A stretch of 64,000 nt of DNA. Source: Dipteris shenzhenensis (taxonomy: Eukaryota > Polypodiophyta > Polypodiopsida > Gleicheniales). The translations under genes were made by a program, and so were the position numbers. Positions within the stretch are counted from its first letter, which is position 1. Every line of letters starts with the position of its first letter. Location of the stretch: NCBI GenBank assembly GCA_047967505.1, contig CM106541.1. One strand, written 5' to 3'. Positions 54,130 through 63,497 of this stretch are shown piece after piece. The notes under the pieces were generated by a model that saw only the letters and a list, made by a program, of their open reading frames with translations, ran no database searches and had not been told where the DNA came from.

Positions 54130-54645
54130 TTTTACCATCTCCGCACATAGAGATCGAGCAGCAAAGATACATTCATAGCCTTAGCGTTATGCATCTCTAT
54201 AAGGATCATACCAATTTTTGCCACCTGGTGGAGGTGGCCATGAGTGGTGGACCATACATGGAGGAGCAGATAGCCACCATGCAGCCGGCTATCGAGGAGA
54301 CCACTAGGTGGGTGGACGAAACAAGAGCCTGCGTGAAGGTCACCCTTCTCGAACAGTAAGCAAAGAGCTAACAAGGCTCTCAACCTTAGCATTTGGGGGA
54401 TCTCACAGACCTCCACCACTTCCTTAGCTTTGCAGATGCCACTAGTTTTATGACGAGTCTAGAAGCATGGCATTGAGAAATCTTGGCGTGTAGGTTGTGA
54501 CGCTACTCGGGATCAGCCATTGGTCATCCATTTCCAAGACACCTAGGCCTGACTCGTGGCACTATACAAATGTATAGTACTCTGCGACCACCGCTAGATT
54601 CACATGGGATGAGGCTCTCACAACTCTACAGGTAGAGGAGAGAGA
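54130..54645 (+). pseudogene. LINE-A ORF1 remnant (A4)
   Basis: Nucleotide words follow A2 ORF1: ACCATCTCCGCACATAGAG, GAGACCACTAGGTGGGTGGA, CGGGATCAGCCATTGGTCAT and GGATGAGGCTCTCACA (A2: GGATGAGGATCTCACA). Multiple indels. It stops at the poly-T tail of C5. Confidence 0.75.
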
Positions 54646-56320
54646 GACTTTTTTTTTGTGAGATCTTTGATTGATTATATTATATGAGTAGCAACCTCAA
54701 AATAAGGTGCTACAATTACATCAACTAAAAATTTCAGTATATGCCAAAAAGACCTCATGATCTATGCAACGGGTCTGCAAGCAATCAAAGAAATATTGCT
54801 GCAGAGAACGCCTAAAAAAGCCAAATAGAGAGAAAGTAGGATCACCAAAGACTTTACAATTCCTATATGTCCATAAAGTCCATAGTGCCCAGTAGCGAAC
54901 CCAAACGAAGAAAAGATGAAACTCCGGTTTGGATGGATGAAACCCAAATAGCTGTCAAAGTAGATCAAAAAACTCACGAGAGGACGGACAATGCCAAAAC
55001 AAGTGAGGCACAGTCTCTGAAGAAGCAGAACATCTGTGGCAAAGTGCAGGAGCAATGTGTCAATGAGCTAATAGCTGTCAAGATGGAAACACTCCCAAAA
55101 GAACTCGCCAAAAGAAAACCTATTGCCGAAGCGGTACTTTATAGGCCCAAAGTTGCTGCAATCTTTCCTCGACCACTTGGCTGGGCGATGCATTCGCCAA
55201 ACATAATCACCTCTCTCTGAAACCCAAGGTTGAGGCAAAAGGATTTTATACAATGTAGGTACAGTAATCTGAGATAGCCTCAAAGGACGAGAAGAGGACC
55301 CTGGAGAAGTCAAAGTCCAATCTTCCAACTGGTCCTGGAGTTCCAAAGGAGGAATCGGAACAAAAGGCGAAAGCATAGAAGTAATTTGTCGCCACAAAGG
55401 ATGATAATGAGAGCCCAATCCTTATGTAGTGGCTGCTAGAGAAAAGGGGAGCACAGTACCAGCATCATCTATAACATCAGCAACCGAGATGATGCCTTTA
55501 AACGTCGAGGTTCCTGTAAAGCCAAGGGAGGCTGAAAGACTTTCGACTAGTGAATGCTTTTAGCTCTCAAAGAATTCCCAAGCAAAGATTGCCGTCCATT
55601 CCATTCCAGATGACAAAGAACATGCGTCCAGTCAAGAAACAAGCGGGAGACAAAATGGCAGACAGGCAAAGTGCCATCAGTGCAACCAAGAAAGAAATCT
55701 CAGTGATCGAGTTGCCAATGACCAAACACAGAAATACTGATATGAGTGACTAGAGTCCTAATCACAAGATCCCAAGGCTGATCACCTTGCAGAAATTGCA
55801 GCAACATTTTCCCCCTGTGGGCAACAATATGCATATGAATATCCGTGATGTTCAATCCACCATGCATCTTGGGAGAACAAATGTGATGCATCAAAAGCAG
55901 CCTGAGACATTTTCTGCCATGTTTGGATCGCCAGAAGATTTCCATAAAGAGAAACATGAAAGATGTAAGATCTGCCTCAGTGAACATGATCAATGGCAAG
56001 TGAAATTGAATATATGCCATAAGGATGGACTGCTCTATTCGAAGACGAACGTGCAAAGGCCAGGTTGCCAGTTTCCAATACTCAAGCTTTTCCCGAAGCT
56101 TAGTTAAAACCCAATCAGTTTGTTGTCGTCGAGTGAGTTCCCACCCCAAAGGGTAACCAAGATGACACAGCAGTGGGATATCATCCACAAGGATGGGATC
56201 CTCTTGACAGGCCCAATTGGACATATGGTGGCACCTCCTCCTAGGGGGAGAAGGCCTAGAGGCCATGACTTGCTCTATTTGGTATCTTATGTTCAGACCT
56301 AGGAAACTTATCAAATACCC
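54646..56320 (-). mobile_element. LINE-C copy C5 inserted in A4
   Basis: T9 tail at 54649-54657, then in reverse the LINE-C 3' UTR, zf-RVT remnant (about 55000-55200) and ORF2 region after RT (55700-56330: EYWKLATWPLHVRLRIEQSI, SPKMHGGLNITDIHMH). It is 5'-truncated and lacks RT motifs. About 340 bp of A4 around the ORF1/ORF2 join are missing at the insertion site. Confidence 0.83.
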
Positions 56321-56321
56321 A

Positions 56322-58262
56322 TCAGAGTCCACAACGCCCCTTTGCTCTTAATTTGTACATACACATGGGAATTGGTATACCATGATGAGACTAGAGAAAC
56401 ATGTGGAGTTCGTTGATCCAAAGGATGGCAATGTTATATAGAACATCTCTCATTGGGATGATTTCGGTCGAGAGGCATGGCACACATGCCAGATTTCTTT
56501 GGATTTGGCTCCGATGCATCTCTTGACATGATCTTTTCATTGCAGTGTGAGACCTCATAGTTTTCTAGACATCTCCGTGGTTGGGGAGTTTGAGACCTCA
56601 CCATATGTAGCCATGTATCTAGTCATCATGGAGTTTTCAAGTCACAGAGAGGTCCTTTTGTCAAGGACTTCAACACAAGGACTATTTCTCGTTAGGTACA
56701 ACTAATTAACTTTCTGGATGATTCTATTGTGCTACCTGATATTGATCTAGATTAGGCATCGATATCCTAAGAATCCGCAAACAACTGAGCCTTGATCAAC
56801 GGTTCGTACTTTGATAGCCATATGGGCTAGCATGCAGGGCCCCTCACGGGCAGCCTCTTCTAGAAGGACTATATTTCTTTGAGTTTGGAGGGGTTCTCCC
56901 TTTTTCTCGAAGGTTTCTACCGGATTGAGATGGCACTATCAGCCTCAATCCTTTCTTTTTGGCTCTTGAGCTTTTCGTGCATTGCATGATGTATCCCGTA
57001 TGGAGCTTGCTCTAACGGTTTTTCTTTAATACTTAATAGATGTCTCTTTTTGCAAAAAAAAAAAAAAAAAGAGCCTTGATCACTACGTATGGACACTCTT
57101 TCTTGGACATGGGCAGTATACATGACTCCATCATTTTTAATGGTATGGACTGATGGCCTTTCTCAGGTGGGTTTGTGTGTTTCTAGTGGAGTTTCCTACC
57201 TCATGGGATCCCTTGCCTTTGCCTCACACATCTTTGACTTCTTCCTTTCCTTGCCACCTCCCAAAGCCAATCATACTTACCTTTTCTTTAGCCTATCCAT
57301 CCGCCATCACACACCACAGTCAAAACCTTCCGTACATGCCACATACCACAATAACTTCAACACATGCCACATACCATGACATATAGTTCGAACATAGGTT
57401 ATCCCCTAAGTATGTTGCCAACTTCTCTACACATGACACCTTCCACACATGCCTCATGCCACGATCTACACACTTTGACCATAGGTTATCCCCTAAGTAC
57501 GCCACCCATGCCTCTCTACCATAAAGTGCATCCCATGTCTAGACGATCGAGGTGCTGCTATGATCACCTACTCCCTTCATGCTACCGCCCTCCACACTGT
57601 TTCCCTACACCACATACTCCAACCATTTGCCACCTTTTGGTTCAGTCTCCTACAATAGCTAATATGATGATGAGTGTAAGTCATTACTCCACCAACTCAA
57701 ATTTGAAACCAAGCACCATTTCTCAAGCACGACGGAGACTATATGCAAGGTATACTGTTTGGTCTACCGAAAGAAGCAAGCCTTCATCCACCAAGACTAG
57801 GAGTCAAGTAGCAACTCCAAATATTTTTTGTGGAATTTTCTTGAGCATGTGCAATGTTCACCACCGGTGACAACAAACAAGCAGCCCTTAAGTAACATAA
57901 TGGACGAGCATCCCTTAAGGGACTATGTACTAAATACATTGCATATGAGGGACTATGTACTGAATACATTGCATATGGGCTAACTACCCTAGCCCCGATC
58001 TAGGCAAAGTTTTTAATGAAATGGTCTGTACCAGATTTTCCTAGACCTGGACCCTCAATACCATAGTCCCAATCCACAAAGCAGAGAATCTCATGAGCCC
58101 CAAAAAGTACAGGGCCATCATGATTGGACATATCATATCCAACATATATGCTTCCATACTCAATACATAGGTTAGCAATTTGTGCATTGCAAAGGACTTG
58201 GAGTTCCTGGACAAGTAGGCTTTCGTACTAAGCATGTGACCTTGGATAACATCCTTAAATGT
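56322..58262 (+). pseudogene. LINE-A ORF2 EN to early RT remnant (A4)
   Basis: Follows A2 ORF2: the RYLWLRF..DLFIAV region near 56480-56560, then after B12 HSFLDMGSIHDSIIFNGMD (A2: QALLDLGRIHDLVIYNGLD), PKANHTYLFFSLS (ADH motif region), and the early RT words CCATCATGATTGGACATATC near 58115. It ends near 58262 at the equivalent of HSTYDHIFTL. Confidence 0.78.
56799..57070 (+). mobile_element. LINE-B copy B12, young 3' end with perfect TSD
   Basis: A 5'-truncated 272-bp LINE-B 3' end flanked by GAGCCTTGATCA at 56787-56798 and 57071-57082 (12 bp, exact). It resembles 48831-49092 of B11 at about 97 percent by eye and ends with about A19. It interrupts the LINE-A copy A4. Confidence 0.95.
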
Positions 58263-58921
58263 AGCATAGGTCCTTTGGGTCATATTATGGTGAGAGGTAT
58301 AGGCTAAATTATAGAAAGCAGTTCTTGTGCATACTCAGATGAGTAAGAATCAATGATCACAAAGATTGGAGGAGGTTCTCACCTCCATAGGAATTCAAGG
58401 ATTTAGGAAAGGGTTGTAGGGTTTAGAAACAAAGCAGGGTTGAGAAAGCTAACTACGGTTCTAGGGTTTAGAAACAATTCAAGATTGAGAAAGAGTTGCA
58501 GGGATTTGAGACCAAAGATGGCACTCTAGTCTTTTGGAGGTTGGCGTTGAGAGTGCCTTGAGATGACCATAGATCCATATCAACAAGAGATGTAGGGCTT
58601 CCATCATCTGACTCCCTTATCTCCAAAAAGAAGTATTATCTTACCTACACATTCTAAACCTGAAGTCCTAAGTCACCATTCAACAATTATTATTTGGAAA
58701 GAGAGAACATGGCAACACAAATATTGAGACTAGAATTTATCGAGGTATAGAAGGCATTCTCTGAATCATCATATTAAGATCATGCTGAGGACTAGCTTCG
58801 TGGTATCCATAAAGGCTTTACTTTGTCCAAATCTACCATACTGAGGTCTTTTGTCGCTGCTTATCTGCATTGTAGCTCCATCATAATTTTGTAAAATTTC
58901 TCCTGTTATTTTCCTTTGCAG
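58263..58921 (+). other. SCPL intron, unclassified
   Basis: AT-rich sequence ending in TTATTTTCCTTTGCAG, the acceptor of exon c. No feature seen apart from repeated AGAAACAA.. TTGAGAAAG words around 58420-58500. Confidence 0.5.
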
Positions 58922-59035
58922 TGGGGACCATGACATGTGTGTACCTTTCACTGGATCTGAGGCTTGGACTCGAAGCATGGGTTACAATGTGATTGATGAT
59001 TGGCGCCCATGGTTTTCCGACAGTCAAGTTTCTGG
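58922..59035 (+). CDS. SCPL: Serine carboxypeptidase-like (S10) exon c
   Basis: 114 bp encode (S)GDHDMCVPFTGSEAWTRSM, then GYNVIDDWRPWFSDSQVSG. GDHD holds the catalytic Asp of S10 peptidases; the VPF..TEAW and DDWRPW blocks are hallmarks of plant SCPLs. The exon starts with the third base of the Ser codon begun in exon b, which confirms the joining across 27 kb, and ends after GG. The acceptor is TTCCTTTGCAG (to 58921), the donor GTAACT from 59036. The frame is unmutated. Confidence 0.94.
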
Positions 59036-59145
59036 GTAACTATAGATTTTGCACCATAAATTTACACTGACTTAGTAAAATCTTCCATTTTTGAAATCTT
59101 ATTGGCTATTTCTAAACAAACACTTTGTTATTGTTGCCTTTACAG

Positions 59146-59191
59146 ATACACAATATCATATGCAAATAACTTGACCTTTGCAACCATAAAG
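59146..59191 (+). CDS. SCPL: Serine carboxypeptidase-like (S10) exon d
   Basis: 46 bp encode YTISYANNLTFATIK after completing a Gly codon, the conserved segment before the catalytic His motif (HTAPEY type) in SCPLs. A 110-bp intron (59036-59145) separates it from exon c. The acceptor is GCCTTTACAG, the donor GTATGA from 59192, phase 0. The His exon was not found between here and 64000, so the next intron is longer than 4.8 kb. Confidence 0.92.
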
Positions 59192-59950
59192 GTATGAACA
59201 TTCATATTCCAGTAAACACATCTTCTTCATCTTTTTGTGCTGGACTATGAAATAGATGGCATTTTCCCATATGCACTGAAGTTCAAGGAGCCTTATCACA
59301 TTGTACTTGAAGCTTGCTTCTTTGTAGTTGGTGTGCATCAAGTATATTCCTTCTTTTCATAGTTAAATCAAAATCTGGCAGGAGAAGGTTGAGTTTTTGT
59401 CAGTTCCCCTCCCCATGTCTTCATTCTTCATTCTATTGCCAGGTTTCCATAGCTCATTGTGTCATCAAGTTGTGGATTTTTGGTTCATCTTTCCTCTTCT
59501 TTGCCCTCCTTTGAGCCCTTATGTCTGGCTTCCTCCTTTTCCATCTCATCTCTTCACGCCTCTCCTTTTGCTTTGTCTTTTTTGCTTGATTCGGTCTTAA
59601 TCGCTTTCCTTCTATTGGCAGTTATGTCTATATAGATAATATCACACTCTTAATTGATTGCTAGCAGCAATACTAGCAACATGCAATTATTTGCAAATCT
59701 TTCATTTTATTAAGGTAAAATTTCTGCTCTAACCCTATTTATTTTATTTGCTCCTCTTTCCTTGAGCCAAGAAGCAACGTACAAATTTTGAGTAGCCAAG
59801 CTCCCTGCTCTTGCCTTATCCCTTGCTCTTGCTTCTCCATCACTAGAGCACTCCCTCCCACCCCCTATCTGCACAGCATTCTACTTTCCCTCCTTTGTTG
59901 TGAGCCTCAGCCTTCTCCCTCCCCCCCCCCGGGCTCCTTTCTATTTGGTC
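59192..59950 (+). other. SCPL intron, unclassified
   Basis: T/C-rich intron sequence with no identified gene or element; C10 at about 59920 precedes repeat R3. Confidence 0.4.
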
Positions 59951-60545
59951 CCTTGTCTGAAGAGGGGGTGGGGTTGGGGGAAGTGTCGTTATCCCTTCCG
60001 AAAGTGTTACTGAGGGCAAAGGCCACTGGTGTGCTTCTCACAGAGGGCGTACGGGTGTTGTGAGCTCTAATGCAGTGACACTCTATGAGTGCCCTATGCA
60101 AGGGTGTGCTCATGTCGTAGGCTGTAATGCAGTGAATCACGTTGTATGAGTGCACTATGCAAAGGTGATGGTCACATCAAGAAGAGAAGTCCAAAGAATG
60201 AACACAACAAATCAACAATCATCCTATGTGCTAGAATCATGAACAACTGCATATGCTAGGGAGATAGAAATGACAAGAGAGTGCCCAGGTCGGCTGAAGT
60301 ACATGCATCTGACTACTCCATGTGCATCTGTCACAGTGTGAGCTGGACCACTAACGATGTCCGTTGTCATGTGCACATGCTAATGCACCTGATTGCTCCA
60401 TGTGCACCGCTTGACGCGAGATCGCCTTTTGCATGCTTCTCCTTGGGTCAACATGTGCTCTCGACATATGGTTGATATGTGGTCAACACATGCTTGGCAT
60501 GTGGCTGCTTGAGAGTATCTTTGTATCTACAATAGTTTCCCCTGC
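59951..60545 (+). repeat. Dispersed repeat R, copy R3
   Basis: Shares with R1 and R2: TATCCCTTCCGAAAGTGTTAC, GGCCACTGGTGTG, GTTGTGAGCTCTAATGCAGT and GTCGTAGGCTGTAATGCAGT. Like R2 it goes on with GATGGTCACAT, CTCCATGTGCA and ATATGTGGTCAAC words. A G-rich stretch precedes it. Shorter than R2 by about 550 bp. Confidence 0.65.
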
Positions 60546-61347
60546 CACTATCATTCACCGTCCTGATGATGAATAGAAAATGGAGAGGAGTAAATTGAAA
60601 AAAGAAAAGGAAAAAATTACAAGCCATGTGTTTTGCCGTACATCATGGAATACCATTAGTCATAGTATGAGAACTCCTAAAACACAATGGCTACTAGCCT
60701 TAGATTATTAGACTAAATAACAATGACACCATCAGAAAGAGGAACATCATGCAATGTGTGTAAAACCACATGACCAAAAAAAGAGTGTGGATTGTCCAAC
60801 AACAAAGCTTTGCTGACCAAAATAAGCTTTGCACCAAAATGAAAGCAGGTGTATCCCAGACATCACATGAGATTGACCTCAGTATTCTCCTTCTCTTCCT
60901 CAATTGTATTGATTATATTTCAGAGGTTCTTGTACTTTGCCTTATAGTGGTGGTATGCCCTATAGTAGTGATCATGGTGGTATGCCCTATAGTAGTGATC
61001 ATGTTGGACTGCAAGGATGTATGTGACTTTTGAAGTGTGGCATGCTGCTCACTAAGCTGCGCTAAGGGAGTTTGCTAGCTGAGTCAACTCATGCTGCAGT
61101 TTGGTTTCCTAGGCTGCATGGTGGCTTCTCGGGGCCTTTGTTCTGCCTCCCAACATTAGCAAACTGATGCACAAATAGTAGTGGAACCAGCCCATATCTG
61201 ACATCGCAAATGATTTCTACAAATCTACCTTTGAAATATGCAATTTTCTGAGTACCTGGCGAAGTGATAAACATGTCATCCACATAACGAATTAAAAAAT
61301 TCCATTTCACTCTTCTGGGCATAAAGGGGGCCTCTGTAGGGCTGTTC
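60546..61347 (-). mobile_element. Ty1/Copia remnant with RT YVDD box
   Basis: At 61089-61322 the minus strand encodes FLIRYVDDMFITSPGTQKIA and YFKGRFVEI, the catalytic YVDD region of Copia RT. The rest, to 60546, is too decayed to assign, although 60700-60903 stays open. A 27-bp tandem duplication (60949-61002) lies inside. Confidence 0.7.
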
Positions 61348-61566
61348 TTTTTTTTTGCGCAAAAAAGAGACTTCCATTAAGTATGAAAAAAACCTGCGAG
61401 AGCATGCTCAAAGCGGATATACATCATGCAATGGATGAGAAAAACTCCTCATAAAGAGGTAGAAAACAACCAAGGTTAAGGTTGAGAATGCCATCTCAAC
61501 CCTATGGTAGACTTAGAGAAGAAGGGTGAACCTCTCCATTCCTTAAAGAACACATGCCTCTTTGCT
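61348..61566 (-). mobile_element. LINE-B 3' end B13 (minus)
   Basis: TTTTTTTTGCGCAAAAAAGAGAC tail at the left edge, then reverse LINE-B 3' UTR and the ORF2 end (FFKEWRGSPFF). About 220 bp, joined head to head with B14. Confidence 0.8.
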
Positions 61567-61734
61567 CAGCCTCAACCTTGGATAGTTCATACCTCTTTTG
61601 GAGGAACTTTTTTTTGGAGCCACTTGAGGCTTGATTTCATGCACTGTATGTTGTATTTCCACTTTGAGCTTGCTCTCGTGGTTTTATTAATACTTAATAG
61701 AAGTTGTTTTCTTGGGGGGGGGGGGGGGGGGGGG
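61567..61734 (+). mobile_element. LINE-B 3' end B14 (plus) ending in G21
   Basis: Starts CAGCCTCAACCTTGG (ORF2 end) and runs to AATAGAAGTTGTTTTCTT. In place of poly-A it ends in 21 G residues (61714-61734). Other copies show TTCTTGGGG then A9 at this point. Confidence 0.8.
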
Positions 61735-61741
61735 AAGAAGA

Positions 61742-62400
61742 CACTATTGGAAAATATTCATATGGAAGATGGTGATGCCTTGCTAGATTGTCTAAACAAG
61801 ATAAGATCCTCAAGGACAGACAGACTGAGAATGGATTTGAAATGGATGACCGAGAGTTTGTTGAATGGATACTCCAGAGTTTACCGTCATCCTATAAGAG
61901 CATAAGGGTGGCATTGATTTCCAAAGGCACGGCTATCAAGTCTAATGAGCCAATAAGCCTATTGATCCAAGAGGAGGATCAAAGAAAAGGATTGAGGGGT
62001 GACCATGTTGACAACGCATTGGTGGCAAAGATGCACAGTATGGGGTTCAAAGGCAACAAGCCTCATAAGAATGCACAGCACGGTGAAGATTCTAAGTCCA
62101 GGTCTGGACAGAACAAGCACACTCAAAGCCAAGGGAGACACCAGTCTTTTGCTAAGCTGAAGCCATTTGCAAAGAGCAAAGTTAAACGCTATGGATGTGG
62201 CAATTCGGTCCATATTGCCAAGAATTGACATAGCAAGTCCAATGCAAGACAGAGCACCAATGGCAAGAAACAATAGAGGGCACATGCAACAGAAGTTGAG
62301 TATGCTTCTGATATGTCAAAAAGGGGTGATGCACCTCGAGGAAGATGTGTGTGCAATGACAAGGGTGCCGATTGTTGCAGAAAGATCTTGCAGAGACCTT
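61742..62400 (+). pseudogene. Ty1/Copia gag C-terminal half
   Basis: Plus-strand frame 61788-62228 encodes FEMDDREFVEWILQSLPSSY (UBN2-type gag, LL.SLP.SY), LISLLIQEEDQRKGLRG-like sequence and a degraded zinc knuckle, YGCGNSVHIAKN followed by a stop (one Cys changed, last Cys lost). Gag packages the element RNA. It is cut on the right by a minus-strand LINE-B. Confidence 0.8.
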
Positions 62401-63020
62401 ATACATCTCATGAATAGAAAGCTAGAAGAAGAGAGTGATTTTTTAATTCTAGTGGGATTTCCAGAGACTCCTCCAAAAGTTTTTGTATAGATTAATAGAA
62501 ATATGAAAACTATCTCAATGAAGAGCTCTGGAAGGCCTCCAACCTCTACAGCTGAGCTGAAATCTTCTGGCATTACTGACAGTAAAACGAAAGAAGGAAA
62601 GTCTCTTCTCTCGATGCCCTTTGTCAATCCACTCCCACTCTCCTAGGTACCACTACAAGAACTTTATGGGGACACCTTCATAAAGCTATAACCTCTATGA
62701 TCCCAGGGAAATGAGAAGAGGATCAGGATCCAGGTACCACTGTAAATCAGAACCAAACTCCACATACCCACGACCCTTACAGGCTAAAATGCTCTCTCTA
62801 GCAAGATTCCTCTATATAATTTGACAGCCCGCATCCTGAATGCACATAAAAAAACAGTGCATCCTCGTGTGCATCTGGAACTGCAATAACCTGAAGTGGA
62901 ATGCCCGTACACGTGAATGCGGCTATCCAAGTGGAACACGTAATAGGCAGTCATTTGTCTCCACCCAATCCATTAGCAAGGCTGCATTGATTTGCTGAAT
63001 TCTCCCTGCACTCCCTCTGT
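62401..63020 (-). mobile_element. LINE-B internal fragment B15
   Basis: Matches B10 in reverse from zf-RVT upstream: the strand opposite to GAATAGAAAGCTAGAAGAAG encodes FLFMRCIRS-like text, and frames with GIERRDFPSFVLLSVMPEDF and SGTWILILF-type blocks. It has neither tail nor 5' end and so was cut by rearrangement. Confidence 0.75.
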
Positions 63021-63160
63021 GTCTTCAGATTGAGACGAGTGACCAATGTCTTGTCCTCATAAATGGACGTAAGCTTTGTCCATACCTTAGATGCGTCTGT
63101 CAAATCCATCACCTAGGCAAACATTGTATGCTTGAGGCCTATTGTGAATACGTCCATTGC
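63021..63160 (-). pseudogene. Ty1/Copia gag fragment (minus)
   Basis: Minus strand reads VMDLTDASKVWTKLTSIYED and KTLVTRLNLK, the W..L...Y segment of Copia gag. Orientation is opposite to the gag at 61742, so it belongs to another element. Confidence 0.65.
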
Positions 63161-63166
63161 TTTAGA

Positions 63167-63483
63167 TGTTGGAATCGGAGTCCTAGTGTGTGTGGTCCTA
63201 GAGTCCTAGGAGTGTCCTACAGTTGTGTGTGTGTGAAGAATCTTGAGGCCACTTGTGCCACCTCATGTGGTAGGTGTGATTCCTCCCCTAGATTATAGGA
63301 TCTAGATTCTCTTGTGTGTGACCTCATCTATGAGTTGTCTGTGTGGGAAGATAAGGCTTGCCCAGCCTATAAATGAGGCTATGTACTTGCTATGATTACA
63401 CAATCTATCAACATCAGTTCGTGCCTCAGCTCTTGTCTCTAACCTGTGATTGAGTGTCTCTCACCCTCTCCCCATTTTCAACA
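63167..63483 (+). mobile_element. Ty1/Copia 5' LTR
   Basis: A 317-bp LTR begins TGTTGGAATCGG and ends TTTTCAACA, giving 5-bp inverted termini TGTTG/CAACA. A TATA box, TATAAAT (63368-63374), lies about 115 bp before the LTR end, as expected for the U3 promoter. A tRNA primer site follows at 63486. The 3' LTR and target duplication are outside the window. Confidence 0.88.
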
Positions 63484-63485
63484 GT

Positions 63486-63497
63486 TGGTATCAGAGC
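63486..63497 (+). promoter_or_regulatory. Primer binding site, initiator tRNA-Met
   Basis: TGGTATCAGAGC, two bases after the LTR, is complementary to the 3' end of plant initiator tRNA-Met, the usual minus-strand primer of Copia elements. Confidence 0.92.

Larger units (their letters stand above)
54060..58262 (+). mobile_element. LINE-A copy A4, decayed, split by two LINEs
   Basis: Aligns along A2 from ORF1 (54120-54645) through EN (56322-56786 and 57071-57330) and linker to RT start (to about 58262). It is interrupted by LINE-C copy C5 and LINE-B copy B12. Every frame is broken, and it lacks the RT palm and the 3' end. It is clearly older than the array at 9598-23095. Confidence 0.82.

Noticed and set aside
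60700-60903. 67-codon minus frame, hydrophobic, as a membrane protein
   Set aside because: It lies within a decayed Copia remnant, and the hydrophobic reading is likely a shifted frame.
59192-63166. Search for the last SCPL exon
   Set aside because: No frame with the G-H-T-x-P-E-Y pattern was found on the + strand; the exon must lie further right.
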